Below, piece by piece: positions 17,992 to 26,106 of a stretch of 64,000 bases of DNA. Origin of the DNA: Phytohalomonas tamaricis (lineage in GTDB: Bacteria > Pseudomonadota > Gammaproteobacteria > Pseudomonadales > Halomonadaceae); the NCBI RefSeq assembly GCF_003012345.1, contig NZ_PVRV01000020.1, forward strand, positions 496,001-560,000, read 5' to 3'. Made by a program: the position numbers and the translations under genes. The notes beneath the pieces were generated by a model. It saw nothing but the letters and a program-made list of their open reading frames with translations. It did not search any database and was not told the origin of the DNA. Position 1 is the first letter of the stretch; the number at the start of each line of letters is the position of its first letter.

Positions 17992-19386
17992 ATGACAGAC
18001 GCCGCTGTCGCCGGCCCGCAAGTCATCATCGGCCTGGGCATCGCTATTTTCGTCATGATCGCGCTGGTATTGAAAACCCGCGTTCATGCCCTGCTTGCGC
18101 TGATTATTGCCGCCTCGATCGCCGGCCTGATCGGCGGGATGCCGCCCAATGCCGTAATCAGCGCGATTACCACCGGTTTCGGCACGACACTGTCGACCAT
18201 CGGTCTGGTCATCGGCTTTGGCGTGATGATGGGAAGAATTCTTGAGGTATCGGGCGCGGGGCAGCGCATGGCCTATTCGATCCTCAAGCTGCTCGGCAAG
18301 GAGCGCGAGGATTGGGCGATGGCGCTGACCGGCTATATCGTCTCGATCCCGATCTTCTGCGATTCCGCCTATGTGATTCTCAATCCGCTGGTGCGGGCGC
18401 TGGCACGCAATAGCGGCCGCTCGATCCTGACGCTGGGCATCGCGCTCGCCTCGGGATTGGCCGTCACCCACAGCGCGGTACCACCGACGCCGGGCCCGCT
18501 GGGCGTGGCTGGCATCTTTGGCGTGGATATCGGGCTAATGATCGCTTGGGGGCTGGTATTTACCGCGCCAGCCTTGATCGTGATGGTGCTCTATGCGCGC
18601 ATTATGGGGCCGCGCATCGAAGCAATGATCGCGCGTGATGCGCCTGGTTCGCTTCAGCCAAATACGGACCCAGTAGCCCGTCCGCACGCTGAAGAGGATC
18701 TGCCCTCGCTATTACGTTCGGTACTGCCGATCGCCCTGCCGATAGCCCTGATCTTTCTCAATACACTGGTCAGCGCCGTTGCCGGACTGAACGAAGGTTT
18801 CAGTATCGAGCAGTCATTCATTGGCCAGATTGTGGTTTTCTTCGGCAATCCGGTTATTGCTGTCGGGATCGGCGTACTGGTCGCCGTCTATGGTCTGGTA
18901 CCGAAGATGCCGCGTGACGAGGTACTGACCCATCTTGAAAAAGGGGTGGAAAGCGCTGGCATCATCTTGCTGGTGACCGGCGCCGGTGGCGCACTGGGCG
19001 CGGTATTGCGCGCCAGCGGTGCCGGCGATTATATCGGCGTTCATGTCGCCGCGCTGGCGCTCCCGCCGTTTCTGATTCCCTTCGTGATTGCCACTCTGGT
19101 GCGTTTCGTACAGGGCAGCGGCACGGTATCGATGATTACTGGCGCGTCGATCTCAGCGCCGATCCTGGCCGTGATACCTGATGTCAATATGGTGCTGGCC
19201 GCTCAAGCCGCCTGTCTTGGTGGGCTGTTCTTCAGCTATTTCAATGATAGCTACTTCTGGGTCGTCAATCGCATGCTCGGCGTCAAGACTGCCAAGCACC
19301 AGCTGCTCGTCCTGTCGGTGCCGACCACGCTGGGCTGGGCAGCTGCGCTGGTTGCGCTGCTGATCGCCAATGCATTTATCGGGTAA
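17992..19386 (+). CDS. GntP-family sugar-acid permease
   Basis: 464-residue transporter with about 12-14 helices of the gluconate:H+ symporter (GntP) family. Motifs include MPPNAVISAITTGFG, SIPIFCDSAYVIL, HSAVPPTPGPLG and VRFVQGSGTVSMITGASI, all typical. By context it imports L-threonate, D-erythronate or both rather than gluconate. An AAGGAG ribosome-binding site precedes the ATG and the gap from denD is 88 bases, so denD and this gene form one unit. Confidence 0.9.
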   Translation: MTDAAVAGPQVIIGLGIAIFVMIALVLKTRVHALLALIIAASIAGLIGGMPPNAVISAITTGFGTTLSTIGLVIGFGVMMGRILEVSGAGQRMAYSILKLLGKEREDWAMALTGYIVSIPIFCDSAYVILNPLVRALARNSGRSILTLGIALASGLAVTHSAVPPTPGPLGVAGIFGVDIGLMIAWGLVFTAPALIVMVLYARIMGPRIEAMIARDAPGSLQPNTDPVARPHAEEDLPSLLRSVLPIALPIALIFLNTLVSAVAGLNEGFSIEQSFIGQIVVFFGNPVIAVGIGVLVAVYGLVPKMPRDEVLTHLEKGVESAGIILLVTGAGGALGAVLRASGAGDYIGVHVAALALPPFLIPFVIATLVRFVQGSGTVSMITGASISAPILAVIPDVNMVLAAQAACLGGLFFSYFNDSYFWVVNRMLGVKTAKHQLLVLSVPTTLGWAAALVALLIANAFIG

Positions 19387-19403
19387 CTGATCCCAAGAGC
19401 ACC

Positions 19404-19527
19404 ATGATGAAGATTACCAACGTGCGCGCTCGGGTGTGCGAGTTCTTCCCGGTTCACGACTCATGAGCTGTTCTATTACCTATTCGAGGGTGACCCCGCC
19501 CCGGTCAATGGGTATCTCGCTTCAAAA
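19404..19527 (+). pseudogene. Degraded enolase-superfamily dehydratase remnant (probable)
   Basis: Directly after the permease, an ATG opens MMKITNVRARVCEFFPVHDS then stops; MKIT-x-VRA is the usual opening of mandelate-racemase/sugar-acid dehydratase proteins. Shifting one base, the sequence continues as ELFYYLFEGDPAPVNGYL, which resembles the C-terminal end of the same superfamily. I infer a gene reduced by a large internal deletion. Similarity is by eye only. Confidence 0.4.
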
Positions 19528-19545
19528 ATCGATCAATCAAAAAAA

Positions 19546-19565
19546 CGCCTCCCGACTGGGAGGCG
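19546..19565 (-). terminator. Bidirectional terminator
   Basis: 8-bp stem CGCCTCCC / GGGAGGCG with loop GACT. It has a T7 run on the minus strand after bTHX and CTTTTC on the plus strand, so it can end both the permease transcript and the bTHX transcript. Confidence 0.88.
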
Positions 19566-19580
19566 CTTTTCTACGAGCTG

Positions 19581-19697
19581 TCATCCAGCAGTACGTTTCA
19601 GCCGGCGCAGTTTCTGACGCAATGTTTTAGGACGACGGCGGCCATACGTGCCACGTGCGATCTTACCCCGCTTACTGCGATGATCACCCCTTGCCAT
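19581..19697 (-). CDS. Ribosomal protein bTHX (30S subunit)
   Basis: A 38-codon gene encoding a very basic peptide that begins ARGDHRSKRGKIARGTYGRR after Met. The block GD-x-R-(S/T)-(K/R)RGKI-x-RGTYG is the signature of the small 30S protein Thx, which sits in the head of the 30S subunit in Thermus. A perfect AGGAGG lies 6 bases before the ATG and a terminator follows. The C-terminal 17 residues (TLRQKLRRLKRTAG region) extend beyond the shortest Thx proteins and are typical of proteobacterial versions. It is easily missed because of its length. Confidence 0.88.
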   Translation of the reverse strand: MARGDHRSKRGKIARGTYGRRRPKTLRQKLRRLKRTAG

Positions 19698-19775
19698 GGA
19701 CTTCCTCCTGAAAACAGCTAACTCAAAAAATACTCCACTTTTACACCCTAGTAGATAAATGAAAACAGTAAAGTG

Positions 19776-20699
19776 TTACGTCCGCTCCTCCGTGACTGGC
19801 GTTACGGTTTTCATTTCCTGCGTATTGTACAGAATCAGCCACAGCGACATCGCAATCAATACTCCACCGCCAAAGTGCGCGAGCGTGACCTTTTCATCCA
19901 ACAACAGCGCGCCCCACAATACACCGAAAGGAGGCACTAACAAAGTAACGGTATAAGCCTTGATGGGACCTACGTTGGCAATCAGTTGAAAGAACAGGAT
20001 ATAGGCCAGTGCGGTACAGACGATGCCCAATATGGCGAGCGCGCCCCAGACCTGCGGCACGTGCCAGTGCGCGAATGAAGAGGTCCTCCCCACCTCGATA
20101 GCAAAGAACGGCAACAATACCAGCGTTGCCCCCACTTGGCTTCCGACCGCCTGGAGCCGGCTATCCAGGCCGCCCTTTTGGGTAATCCAGCGCCGAATCA
20201 AAAAGCCGGAAAGGCCATAGCAGGTCGCCGCCCCCAGGCAGGCCAATGCGCCCAGCAACAGGTTTCCATCGACAGCGACCGGCCCTGAATTTACCAGTAT
20301 CGCGACGCCACCCAGGCCAAGCACCACGCCCAATGCCTTGGCAAAGGTCAGCGATTCATGAAAGAACACCGCGCCGATCAGCACGCCCATCATTGGCGTA
20401 GTCGCGTTGAAAATGGCCGAATAACCGGCCGGGAGCAGCTTGGCTGCCGTACAGTACAAGGCGAATGGCACACCGGAATTAAGCGCGCCGATCAACAGCA
20501 TCAGCCCAAACTTGCCTCGAAAGACCCAGCGCGAACGCATCACAAGCAGCAAAGCAATTAGGGCAAGAGTAGCGAACAGGGCGCGAAAGAACGCCGTCGG
20601 AATAGCATCCAGTACGGGCGCGGCAATGCGCATGAACAGAAAGCTGGCGCCCCACATGGCGGATAGCATCAGCAGTCTTACAGCATCGGACAAGGCCAT
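19776..20699 (-). CDS. EamA/DMT-family transporter
   Basis: 307-residue drug/metabolite transporter with ten predicted helices in two EamA repeats; motifs include MWGASFLFMRIAAP, NATTPMMGVLIGAVFFHE and LLVPPFGVLWGALLLDE. Such proteins export amino acids, metabolites or toxic compounds; the substrate is not predictable. It ends 16 bases after... upstream of bTHX on the same strand with its own spacing of about 80 bases, and lies downstream of deaD beyond a terminator, so it is probably monocistronic. Confidence 0.88.
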   Translation of the reverse strand: MALSDAVRLLMLSAMWGASFLFMRIAAPVLDAIPTAFFRALFATLALIALLLVMRSRWVFRGKFGLMLLIGALNSGVPFALYCTAAKLLPAGYSAIFNATTPMMGVLIGAVFFHESLTFAKALGVVLGLGGVAILVNSGPVAVDGNLLLGALACLGAATCYGLSGFLIRRWITQKGGLDSRLQAVGSQVGATLVLLPFFAIEVGRTSSFAHWHVPQVWGALAILGIVCTALAYILFFQLIANVGPIKAYTVTLLVPPFGVLWGALLLDEKVTLAHFGGGVLIAMSLWLILYNTQEMKTVTPVTEERT

Positions 20700-20786
20700 G
20701 GTTTTCTTTTCTCTTCGATATTCAGCAGTTATCCGATGCTTTTACCACAGATGAGATCATAATTTTCGCCGCATCCAGACATAAAA

Positions 20787-20813
20787 AAAGCCGGAGACAA
20801 TGTCTCCGGCTTT
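20787..20813 (-). terminator. Terminator of the DEAD-box helicase gene
   Basis: Long stem AAAGCCGGAGAC / GTCTCCGGCTTT with a short loop, followed on the minus strand by T7. It is 25 bases after the helicase stop. Confidence 0.9.
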
Positions 20814-20837
20814 CGACGCACTTAATCTAGCTAGCGA

Positions 20838-22574
20838 TCATGACGCCTGCTGACGACGCGGACGCTCATCGCTGCGCTCGCGACGACGCTCCGGGGGACG
20901 ACCGGTGCTGCGCTCGGCGCGGCCCTGGTCTTCGCTGATTTCAAGCGGCTTGCCACTGACGCGAGCACGCGCCATTTTGGTCAGGATCGTGCCCGGCAGG
21001 CTGCTCGGCAACTCGACGATGCTGTGCGATTGACGAATATCGATTCGACCAATACGAGCACCTTCGATACCCCCTTCGTTCGCCAGCGCACCAACCAGTT
21101 GGCCCGGCTTGACACCGTCACGATGACCTACGGCGACACGGTAGCGAGTCATGCCTTCGCTCGGGCCGCTTTCACGACGGCGTGGCGGCTTACCTTCACC
21201 ACGGCTGTCACGACGCTCTCCACCGCTAGTACGCTCGCGGCGTGGATCAGCCTTGGGCAATTCACGCACCGGCGTTTCATCGGCGCGAGCAAGGCTGGCA
21301 AAGGCACACGCCAGCTCGATCGGATCGAAGCCCTGCTCAATCAGCCCTTCCACCAAGGCGCGCTGGTTTTCAGCGCCTTTGTCCAGTGCAGCTTCAGCAC
21401 GCAGTTTGAAGCGACTGTCACGGTGCTCGCGAATGGTCTTCTCATCCGGAAGCTCCATTACTTCGATGTTCTGCCCCGTCGCCTGCTCCACAGAGCGAAT
21501 CTTGCGCGACTCGCGGAAACCGGCAAACGTGATTGCCACGCCTTCGCGACCGGCGCGGCCAGTACGGCCGATACGGTGGATATAGGCTTCGGTATCGTGC
21601 GGCAGATCGAAATTGATAACATGCGTAATACGCGGCACGTCAAGACCGCGCGCAGCGACATCAGTGGCGATCAGCACGTCGATCTTGCCCTTCTTGAGGC
21701 GCATGACGGTACGTTCACGCAGGCTCTGATCCAGATCACCTGACAGCGCTGCAGCCGCAATACCGCGCGCAGAGAGCTGTTCAACCAATGTGGTACAGGC
21801 TGCACGAGTACGTACGAAAACGATCGCCGCATCAACCGGTTCGACTTCCAGAATACGGGACAGCGCTTCGATCTTGGCACTGCCCTCAACGCGACAAACC
21901 CGCTGTGAAATCGTCGTAGTGGCGGCCTTGGACTCAATCTGGACCTTGACCGGATCCACTAGATAACGGTTAACGATCTTCTCGATCGCAAACGGCAAGG
22001 TCGCGGAGAAGAACACACGCTGAGCGTTCTTGGGCGTGTCCTTGACTACACGCTCGACGTCATCGATAAAGCCCATACGCAGCATTTCGTCGGCTTCGTC
22101 GAGTACCAGCGCGTTGAGGCCTTCAAGGCTCAAAGAACCACGATCAAGGTGATCAATTACACGTCCAGGCGTGCCTACAACGATCTGGCCGCCGTTTTTC
22201 AGGCCGCGCAGCTGTTCACGGTATTCCTGACCGCCACACAGCGTGACTACACCCAACCCTTCAATGTTCTGCCCGTAACGGCTGAAGTTTACAGCGACCT
22301 GCTGAGCCAGCTCACGCGTTGGTGCAAGCACCAGCACCTGCGGTTCGCGACGGCTCAGGTCAAGCCGTGATAACAGCGGCAATGCAAAAGCCGCAGTCTT
22401 GCCGGTACCGGTTTGCGCCTGACCGATCAGGTCACGGCCTTCCAGTAACGAAGGAATAGTTTGCACCTGAATAGGTGACGGGGTTTCGTAACCCAGTGAA
22501 TCAAGTGAAGAAAGAACAGCAGGCAACAGCGCCAGGTCGCCGAAGCTCGGCGAGGCAACAGAATTCGAGGTCAT
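20838..22574 (-). CDS. deaD: DEAD-box ATP-dependent RNA helicase (DeaD/CsdA-like)
   Basis: 578-residue RNA helicase for ribosome assembly and mRNA remodelling, often cold-induced. Motifs in order: Q motif GYETPSPIQVQTIPSLL, AQTGTGKT (motif I), PTRELAQQ (Ia), DEAD (II, about residue 156), SAT (III) and HRIGRTGRAG (VI). A DbpA-type RNA-binding domain (YRVAVGHRDGVKPGQLVGAL, about 460-530) follows, then an Arg-rich tail. The tail and linker are shorter than in E. coli CsdA. The 450-bp gap upstream may hold a long 5' leader, as known for csdA in E. coli, but I see no decisive element. Confidence 0.93.
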   Translation of the reverse strand: MTSNSVASPSFGDLALLPAVLSSLDSLGYETPSPIQVQTIPSLLEGRDLIGQAQTGTGKTAAFALPLLSRLDLSRREPQVLVLAPTRELAQQVAVNFSRYGQNIEGLGVVTLCGGQEYREQLRGLKNGGQIVVGTPGRVIDHLDRGSLSLEGLNALVLDEADEMLRMGFIDDVERVVKDTPKNAQRVFFSATLPFAIEKIVNRYLVDPVKVQIESKAATTTISQRVCRVEGSAKIEALSRILEVEPVDAAIVFVRTRAACTTLVEQLSARGIAAAALSGDLDQSLRERTVMRLKKGKIDVLIATDVAARGLDVPRITHVINFDLPHDTEAYIHRIGRTGRAGREGVAITFAGFRESRKIRSVEQATGQNIEVMELPDEKTIREHRDSRFKLRAEAALDKGAENQRALVEGLIEQGFDPIELACAFASLARADETPVRELPKADPRRERTSGGERRDSRGEGKPPRRRESGPSEGMTRYRVAVGHRDGVKPGQLVGALANEGGIEGARIGRIDIRQSHSIVELPSSLPGTILTKMARARVSGKPLEISEDQGRAERSTGRPPERRRERSDERPRRQQAS

Positions 22575-23032
22575 ATCACACCTTATGAGCCGAGCTGGTC
22601 ACTCTATGGTGGCAACAGTCATCGGCGAGAAGAATGTCGTGGCCTTCGTGACACGCTTTGTCTAAGCGCTTGGGAAAGCCGGGTCGCACCTGGTGCCGCT
22701 CAGCAATCCTGCTCTTGTGCAGGAATATGGCTGTAACGACACACGCAGCGTGTGGCGACCGTCGCGCGCCAGCCTATTAAAAAGGTATGGCAAGCGCTAT
22801 CCATCTATGCATCTTGGCGCACTATCTAGTGGTCTATGCCGAACCATTCGGCATACCAGTGCGCTCTCGGAGACTCGCCCCGATTGCATATGCTCAGATA
22901 TCTTCAACAGATATTGGCAGGGGATCGAATCAGCAGGATGGTAGGGTCTACACATGCGAGGAGCAGGCATACTACCATAGTAATGTTTAGCGTGCATGCT
23001 TTTTTACACTTGCTCTCAGGATACCGCCTTCA
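22575..23032. other. Gene-free divergent region
   Basis: No supported gene. The stretch separates divergent deaD and the YaiI-family gene and probably holds the deaD promoter and leader. Short overlapping reading frames exist on both strands but lack ribosome-binding sites and recognisable content. No clear terminator or palindrome was found. Confidence 0.5.
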
Positions 23033-23488
23033 ATGCCAACTATCTGGGTTGACGCCGACGCTTGCCCCAAGGCAGTTCGCGACGTCATTATTCGCGCTGC
23101 CGAACGCACCTCGACCCCCACCCGCTTGGTAGCCAATCACCAGCTACCGGTGCCCCGTTCCCCCTGGGTCCAATCTCTGTCCGTACCCAGCGGAGCAGAC
23201 GCGGCCGACAATTTAATCGTTGAGCGTGCCGAACCCGGTGACCTCGTCATTACTTCAGACTTGCCGCTGGCCGGTGACGCGCTAGCCAAAGGTGCGGTGG
23301 TTTTGACCTCACGCGGAGAGGCATTAACGCTGGACAACATTCGTGCCCGCTTGAACATGCGAGATTTCATGGAAACAATGCGCGCCAGCGGAGAACATAC
23401 CGGCGGCCCCAAGGCGCTTTCCGAACGCGATATTCGGGAATTTGCCAACGCCTTCGACCGCCAATTGGCAAAGATGCGACAGGCCTGA
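23033..23488 (+). CDS. yaiI: YaiI/YqxD family protein (UPF0178)
   Basis: 151-residue member of the YaiI/YqxD family with a NYN/PIN-like fold (predicted nuclease or RNA-binding role; function not established). Signature blocks: [22 protein letters not shown] at the N-terminus, [19 protein letters not shown] in the middle and [18 protein letters not shown] near the end. Acidic residues Asp5, Asp7 and the ITSD aspartate form the likely metal site. It is convergent with the glutathionyl-hydroquinone reductase gene, only 6 bases between stops. Confidence 0.93.
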   Translation: MPTIWVDADACPKAVRDVIIRAAERTSTPTRLVANHQLPVPRSPWVQSLSVPSGADAADNLIVERAEPGDLVITSDLPLAGDALAKGAVVLTSRGEALTLDNIRARLNMRDFMETMRASGEHTGGPKALSERDIREFANAFDRQLAKMRQA

Positions 23489-23494
23489 TGCTGC

Positions 23495-24499
23495 CTAGCT
23501 GTGCCTATAGACGCCCTTGCCCTCCAGACGTTCACGATCATGAGGGCGAGTGAGCTCCAGAATGGGCCCCTTGGGCACAATGCCGGTCGGATTGATAGTC
23601 GGATGACTACCATAGTAATGGCGCTTGATATGATCGAAATCGACCGTTTCCTCGACCCCCGGCCACTGGTAGAGCTCACGCAGATAATTCGAGAGGTTGG
23701 GATAATCGTCGATGCGCCGCAGATTGCATTTGAAATGGCCATAGTAGACCGCATCGAAGCGCACCAGCGTGGTAAATAGACGAATATCGGCTTCAGTCAG
23801 GTACTCACCGGCCAGGTAGCGCTGCGTATCAAGCAGCTCTTCCAGCCAGTCAAGCGCTTCGAATAACGTCGTGACGTGCTTTTCATACACGTCCTGTGCG
23901 GTCGCAAAGCCCGCCTTGTAGACACCATTATTGATCTCGTCATAGACCCGTGCGTTGATTGCATCGATCCGTTCGCGCAGCGGCTCAGGATAGAAATCGA
24001 GATCGTTGTCAGTAATCCCGTCGAAGGCGTCATTTAAGATGCGCACCAGTTCGGACGACTCGTTGTTGACGATACAGTTCTTCTTCTTGTCCCACAGTAC
24101 CGGCACGGTAGCGCGCCCGCTGTAGTGCGGCTCGGTCAGGGTATAAAGCTGGTAATGACGTTTGACCCCGTTGATCGGATCGCCCGTTGAGCCTTCGCTT
24201 CGCTCGTAAGTCCAGCCCTCATCACGCATGTAAGGACTGGTGACTGACACGCCGACATGCGCCTCAAGGCCCTTGAGCCGACGCATGATCAGGGTGCGGT
24301 GCGCCCATGGGCAGGCGAGTGAAACATAGAGATGAAAGCGCCCGGATTCGGCACGAGTCGCTGGCTGCCCTTTTGGTCCTGCAGCCCCATCATCGGTAAC
24401 CCAGTCTCGCAACTTGGCCGAGTCCCGCACGAACTCACCGCCGTGACTCTTGGTGTCATACCACTGATCACGCCATTCACCATTAACCAGCAATCCCAT
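23495..24499 (-). CDS. yqjG: Glutathionyl-hydroquinone reductase (YqjG/ECM4 family)
   Basis: Xi-class glutathione transferase that removes glutathione from glutathionyl-hydroquinones. Catalytic Cys63 lies in LACPWAHRT, matching E. coli YqjG numbering. The GSH-binding segments VPVLWDKKKNCIVNNESSEL and the C-terminal helical domain with RFDAVYYGHFKCNLRRIDDYPNL are typical. The ATG at 24499 has a GGGGAG site; the GTG 15 bases upstream does not. 334 residues, usual length. The divergently read LysR-type gene is not adjacent in opposite orientation; both genes are on the minus strand with the regulator upstream. Confidence 0.92.
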   Translation of the reverse strand: MGLLVNGEWRDQWYDTKSHGGEFVRDSAKLRDWVTDDGAAGPKGQPATRAESGRFHLYVSLACPWAHRTLIMRRLKGLEAHVGVSVTSPYMRDEGWTYERSEGSTGDPINGVKRHYQLYTLTEPHYSGRATVPVLWDKKKNCIVNNESSELVRILNDAFDGITDNDLDFYPEPLRERIDAINARVYDEINNGVYKAGFATAQDVYEKHVTTLFEALDWLEELLDTQRYLAGEYLTEADIRLFTTLVRFDAVYYGHFKCNLRRIDDYPNLSNYLRELYQWPGVEETVDFDHIKRHYYGSHPTINPTGIVPKGPILELTRPHDRERLEGKGVYRHS

Positions 24500-24572
24500 C
24501 GGTTTTCTCCCCACGTGCTGCTTGTTACACGTGCATTATATGTTCAAGGACGTGTCAGCGTAGTCGCCCCAC

Positions 24573-25535
24573 TCAGCGTTCGCGCGCCGTAGTAGCGGAG
24601 GTATCAGTCGATACCATCGCATGGGCAGACGCAGCAGGTTGATGGTGCCCTCGGCACAGGCTGACCGATTCGCGCAGCGCATCAGCCAGGGCATGTGTGG
24701 CCGGACCAGCACCATCAGCGTCACGAAAGAACAGCTGTATCGGAATCTCGCGTACCGCCCCGGCCGTCAATGGCAACGGCTTGACGCGGTTGCTCACCAG
24801 CATCTCAGCAAGCCTTGTTTCTGACACCCAGGCAAACCCAAGACCACGCGCAAGCATATCGAGCGCGGTCGCCACATGGCTGACCGTCCAGCGCTGCTCA
24901 GCCTTCAGCCAACCATAATCGCTGGACTGGCGCTGTGCCGAGTCACGAATCACTATCTGGCGATGGTGGCGTAAATCACGCAGGTCGAGTGGACGTTCGA
25001 GTTTATGCAAGGGATGCTCCGGATGCGCCACGGCAATAAAGCGCACCGTCACCAGAGGCTCTCCTAGAAAGCCCGACGCGACGATACCGCTGATCATGAG
25101 ATCGACGCGTCCATCCCGGAGAAGTTCGACGCCGCCGTTTAGCACGGTTTCAAAAAGCTGAATACGCGTATGAGTGAATCGTTCGGAAAAGCGCGCCAGT
25201 GCATATGAAAGCGCGTCTGAGGGAAATATCTGGTCCACTGCCAAACATATTTCGGCTTCAAGTCCGCCAGCCAGACTTGACGCTACCGACTCAAGCGCAT
25301 CAGCGCCTTCCAGCAGCTGGCGGGCACGGCGTAACAACATACCCCCCTGCTCGGTCAGCCTCACCTGACGCCCCACAGTCTCGAGCAAGCGTACGCCCAG
25401 TTGTTCTTCCAGCTTGTGGACAGCATGGTTAATTGTCGATGGGCTTTTATGAATCATGTCCGCGGCACGGGCGAAGCCCCCATGATCCACGACCGCCGCC
25501 AACATTTGCCACTGTGCTAATGTCACTCGCGCCAT
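24573..25535 (-). CDS. LysR-family transcriptional regulator
   Basis: 320-residue LysR regulator. The N-terminal winged helix-turn-helix reads FARAADMIHKSPSTINHAVHKLEEQLGVRLLE (first 55 residues). A substrate-binding domain follows, containing DLMISGIVASGFLGEPLV and GLGFAWVSETRLAEMLV. The last 40 residues are a low-complexity extension (Ser/Thr/Ala/Arg). It lies 73 bases upstream of the yqjG-type gene on the same strand, so it may be co-transcribed with it or regulate it; targets are unknown. Confidence 0.9.
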   Translation of the reverse strand: MARVTLAQWQMLAAVVDHGGFARAADMIHKSPSTINHAVHKLEEQLGVRLLETVGRQVRLTEQGGMLLRRARQLLEGADALESVASSLAGGLEAEICLAVDQIFPSDALSYALARFSERFTHTRIQLFETVLNGGVELLRDGRVDLMISGIVASGFLGEPLVTVRFIAVAHPEHPLHKLERPLDLRDLRHHRQIVIRDSAQRQSSDYGWLKAEQRWTVSHVATALDMLARGLGFAWVSETRLAEMLVSNRVKPLPLTAGAVREIPIQLFFRDADGAGPATHALADALRESVSLCRGHHQPAASAHAMVSTDTSATTARER

Positions 25536-26106
25536 AGCGACATCCTTTATCCTCGCAAAAAATCGAAAGCAACTAGTAAAACCATGCCTTCAATTTTCGA
25601 AAAAAGCGACATAAGCGTACTGAGACGGTGGATATTTTGCGCCTGCTTTGATCCTATCAAGAACATATCACTTCAACTTGTACAACTTACATCCAATTTT
25701 CCGTTATACCATTTATATTTTTGACATTTCATGAATCATGAATATTGCATTAACTGCTCCATGCAGTGCTGCTTTACCCGAGCAAACGTCAAGTAAGGTA
25801 AAGTCTTTTTGATAAAGTGGATTGCATCCGGTTATCAGATACATAAAAAGCTCATTTCAATTTATCCATTAAAATAAAGTAACAACCTCTCTTTCCTTTA
25901 TATGACCCCATTCATCACAACAAGCGCCGAGAACAGCTAAGCAACGCCAGTGACCAATTAAACAATAGTTGTACATCAGACTTTATAGCTATTACTAAGC
26001 TTAAAAAGAGCCTTTTTTCTTCCTAATAGGGTCTTTGCACATTCAGGTCGTTAGGTTAAGGTGAGCGAGCCTTTTCTTCTTCACCTTAATTTTTATATGG
26101 CCTTTT
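25536..26106. other. AT-rich gene-free region upstream of the M23 peptidase gene
   Basis: 570 bases of distinctly lower GC than flanking genes. It must contain the divergent promoters of the LysR and peptidase genes. I see no gene, no clear dyad longer than background and no terminator with a T-run. Confidence 0.5.
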
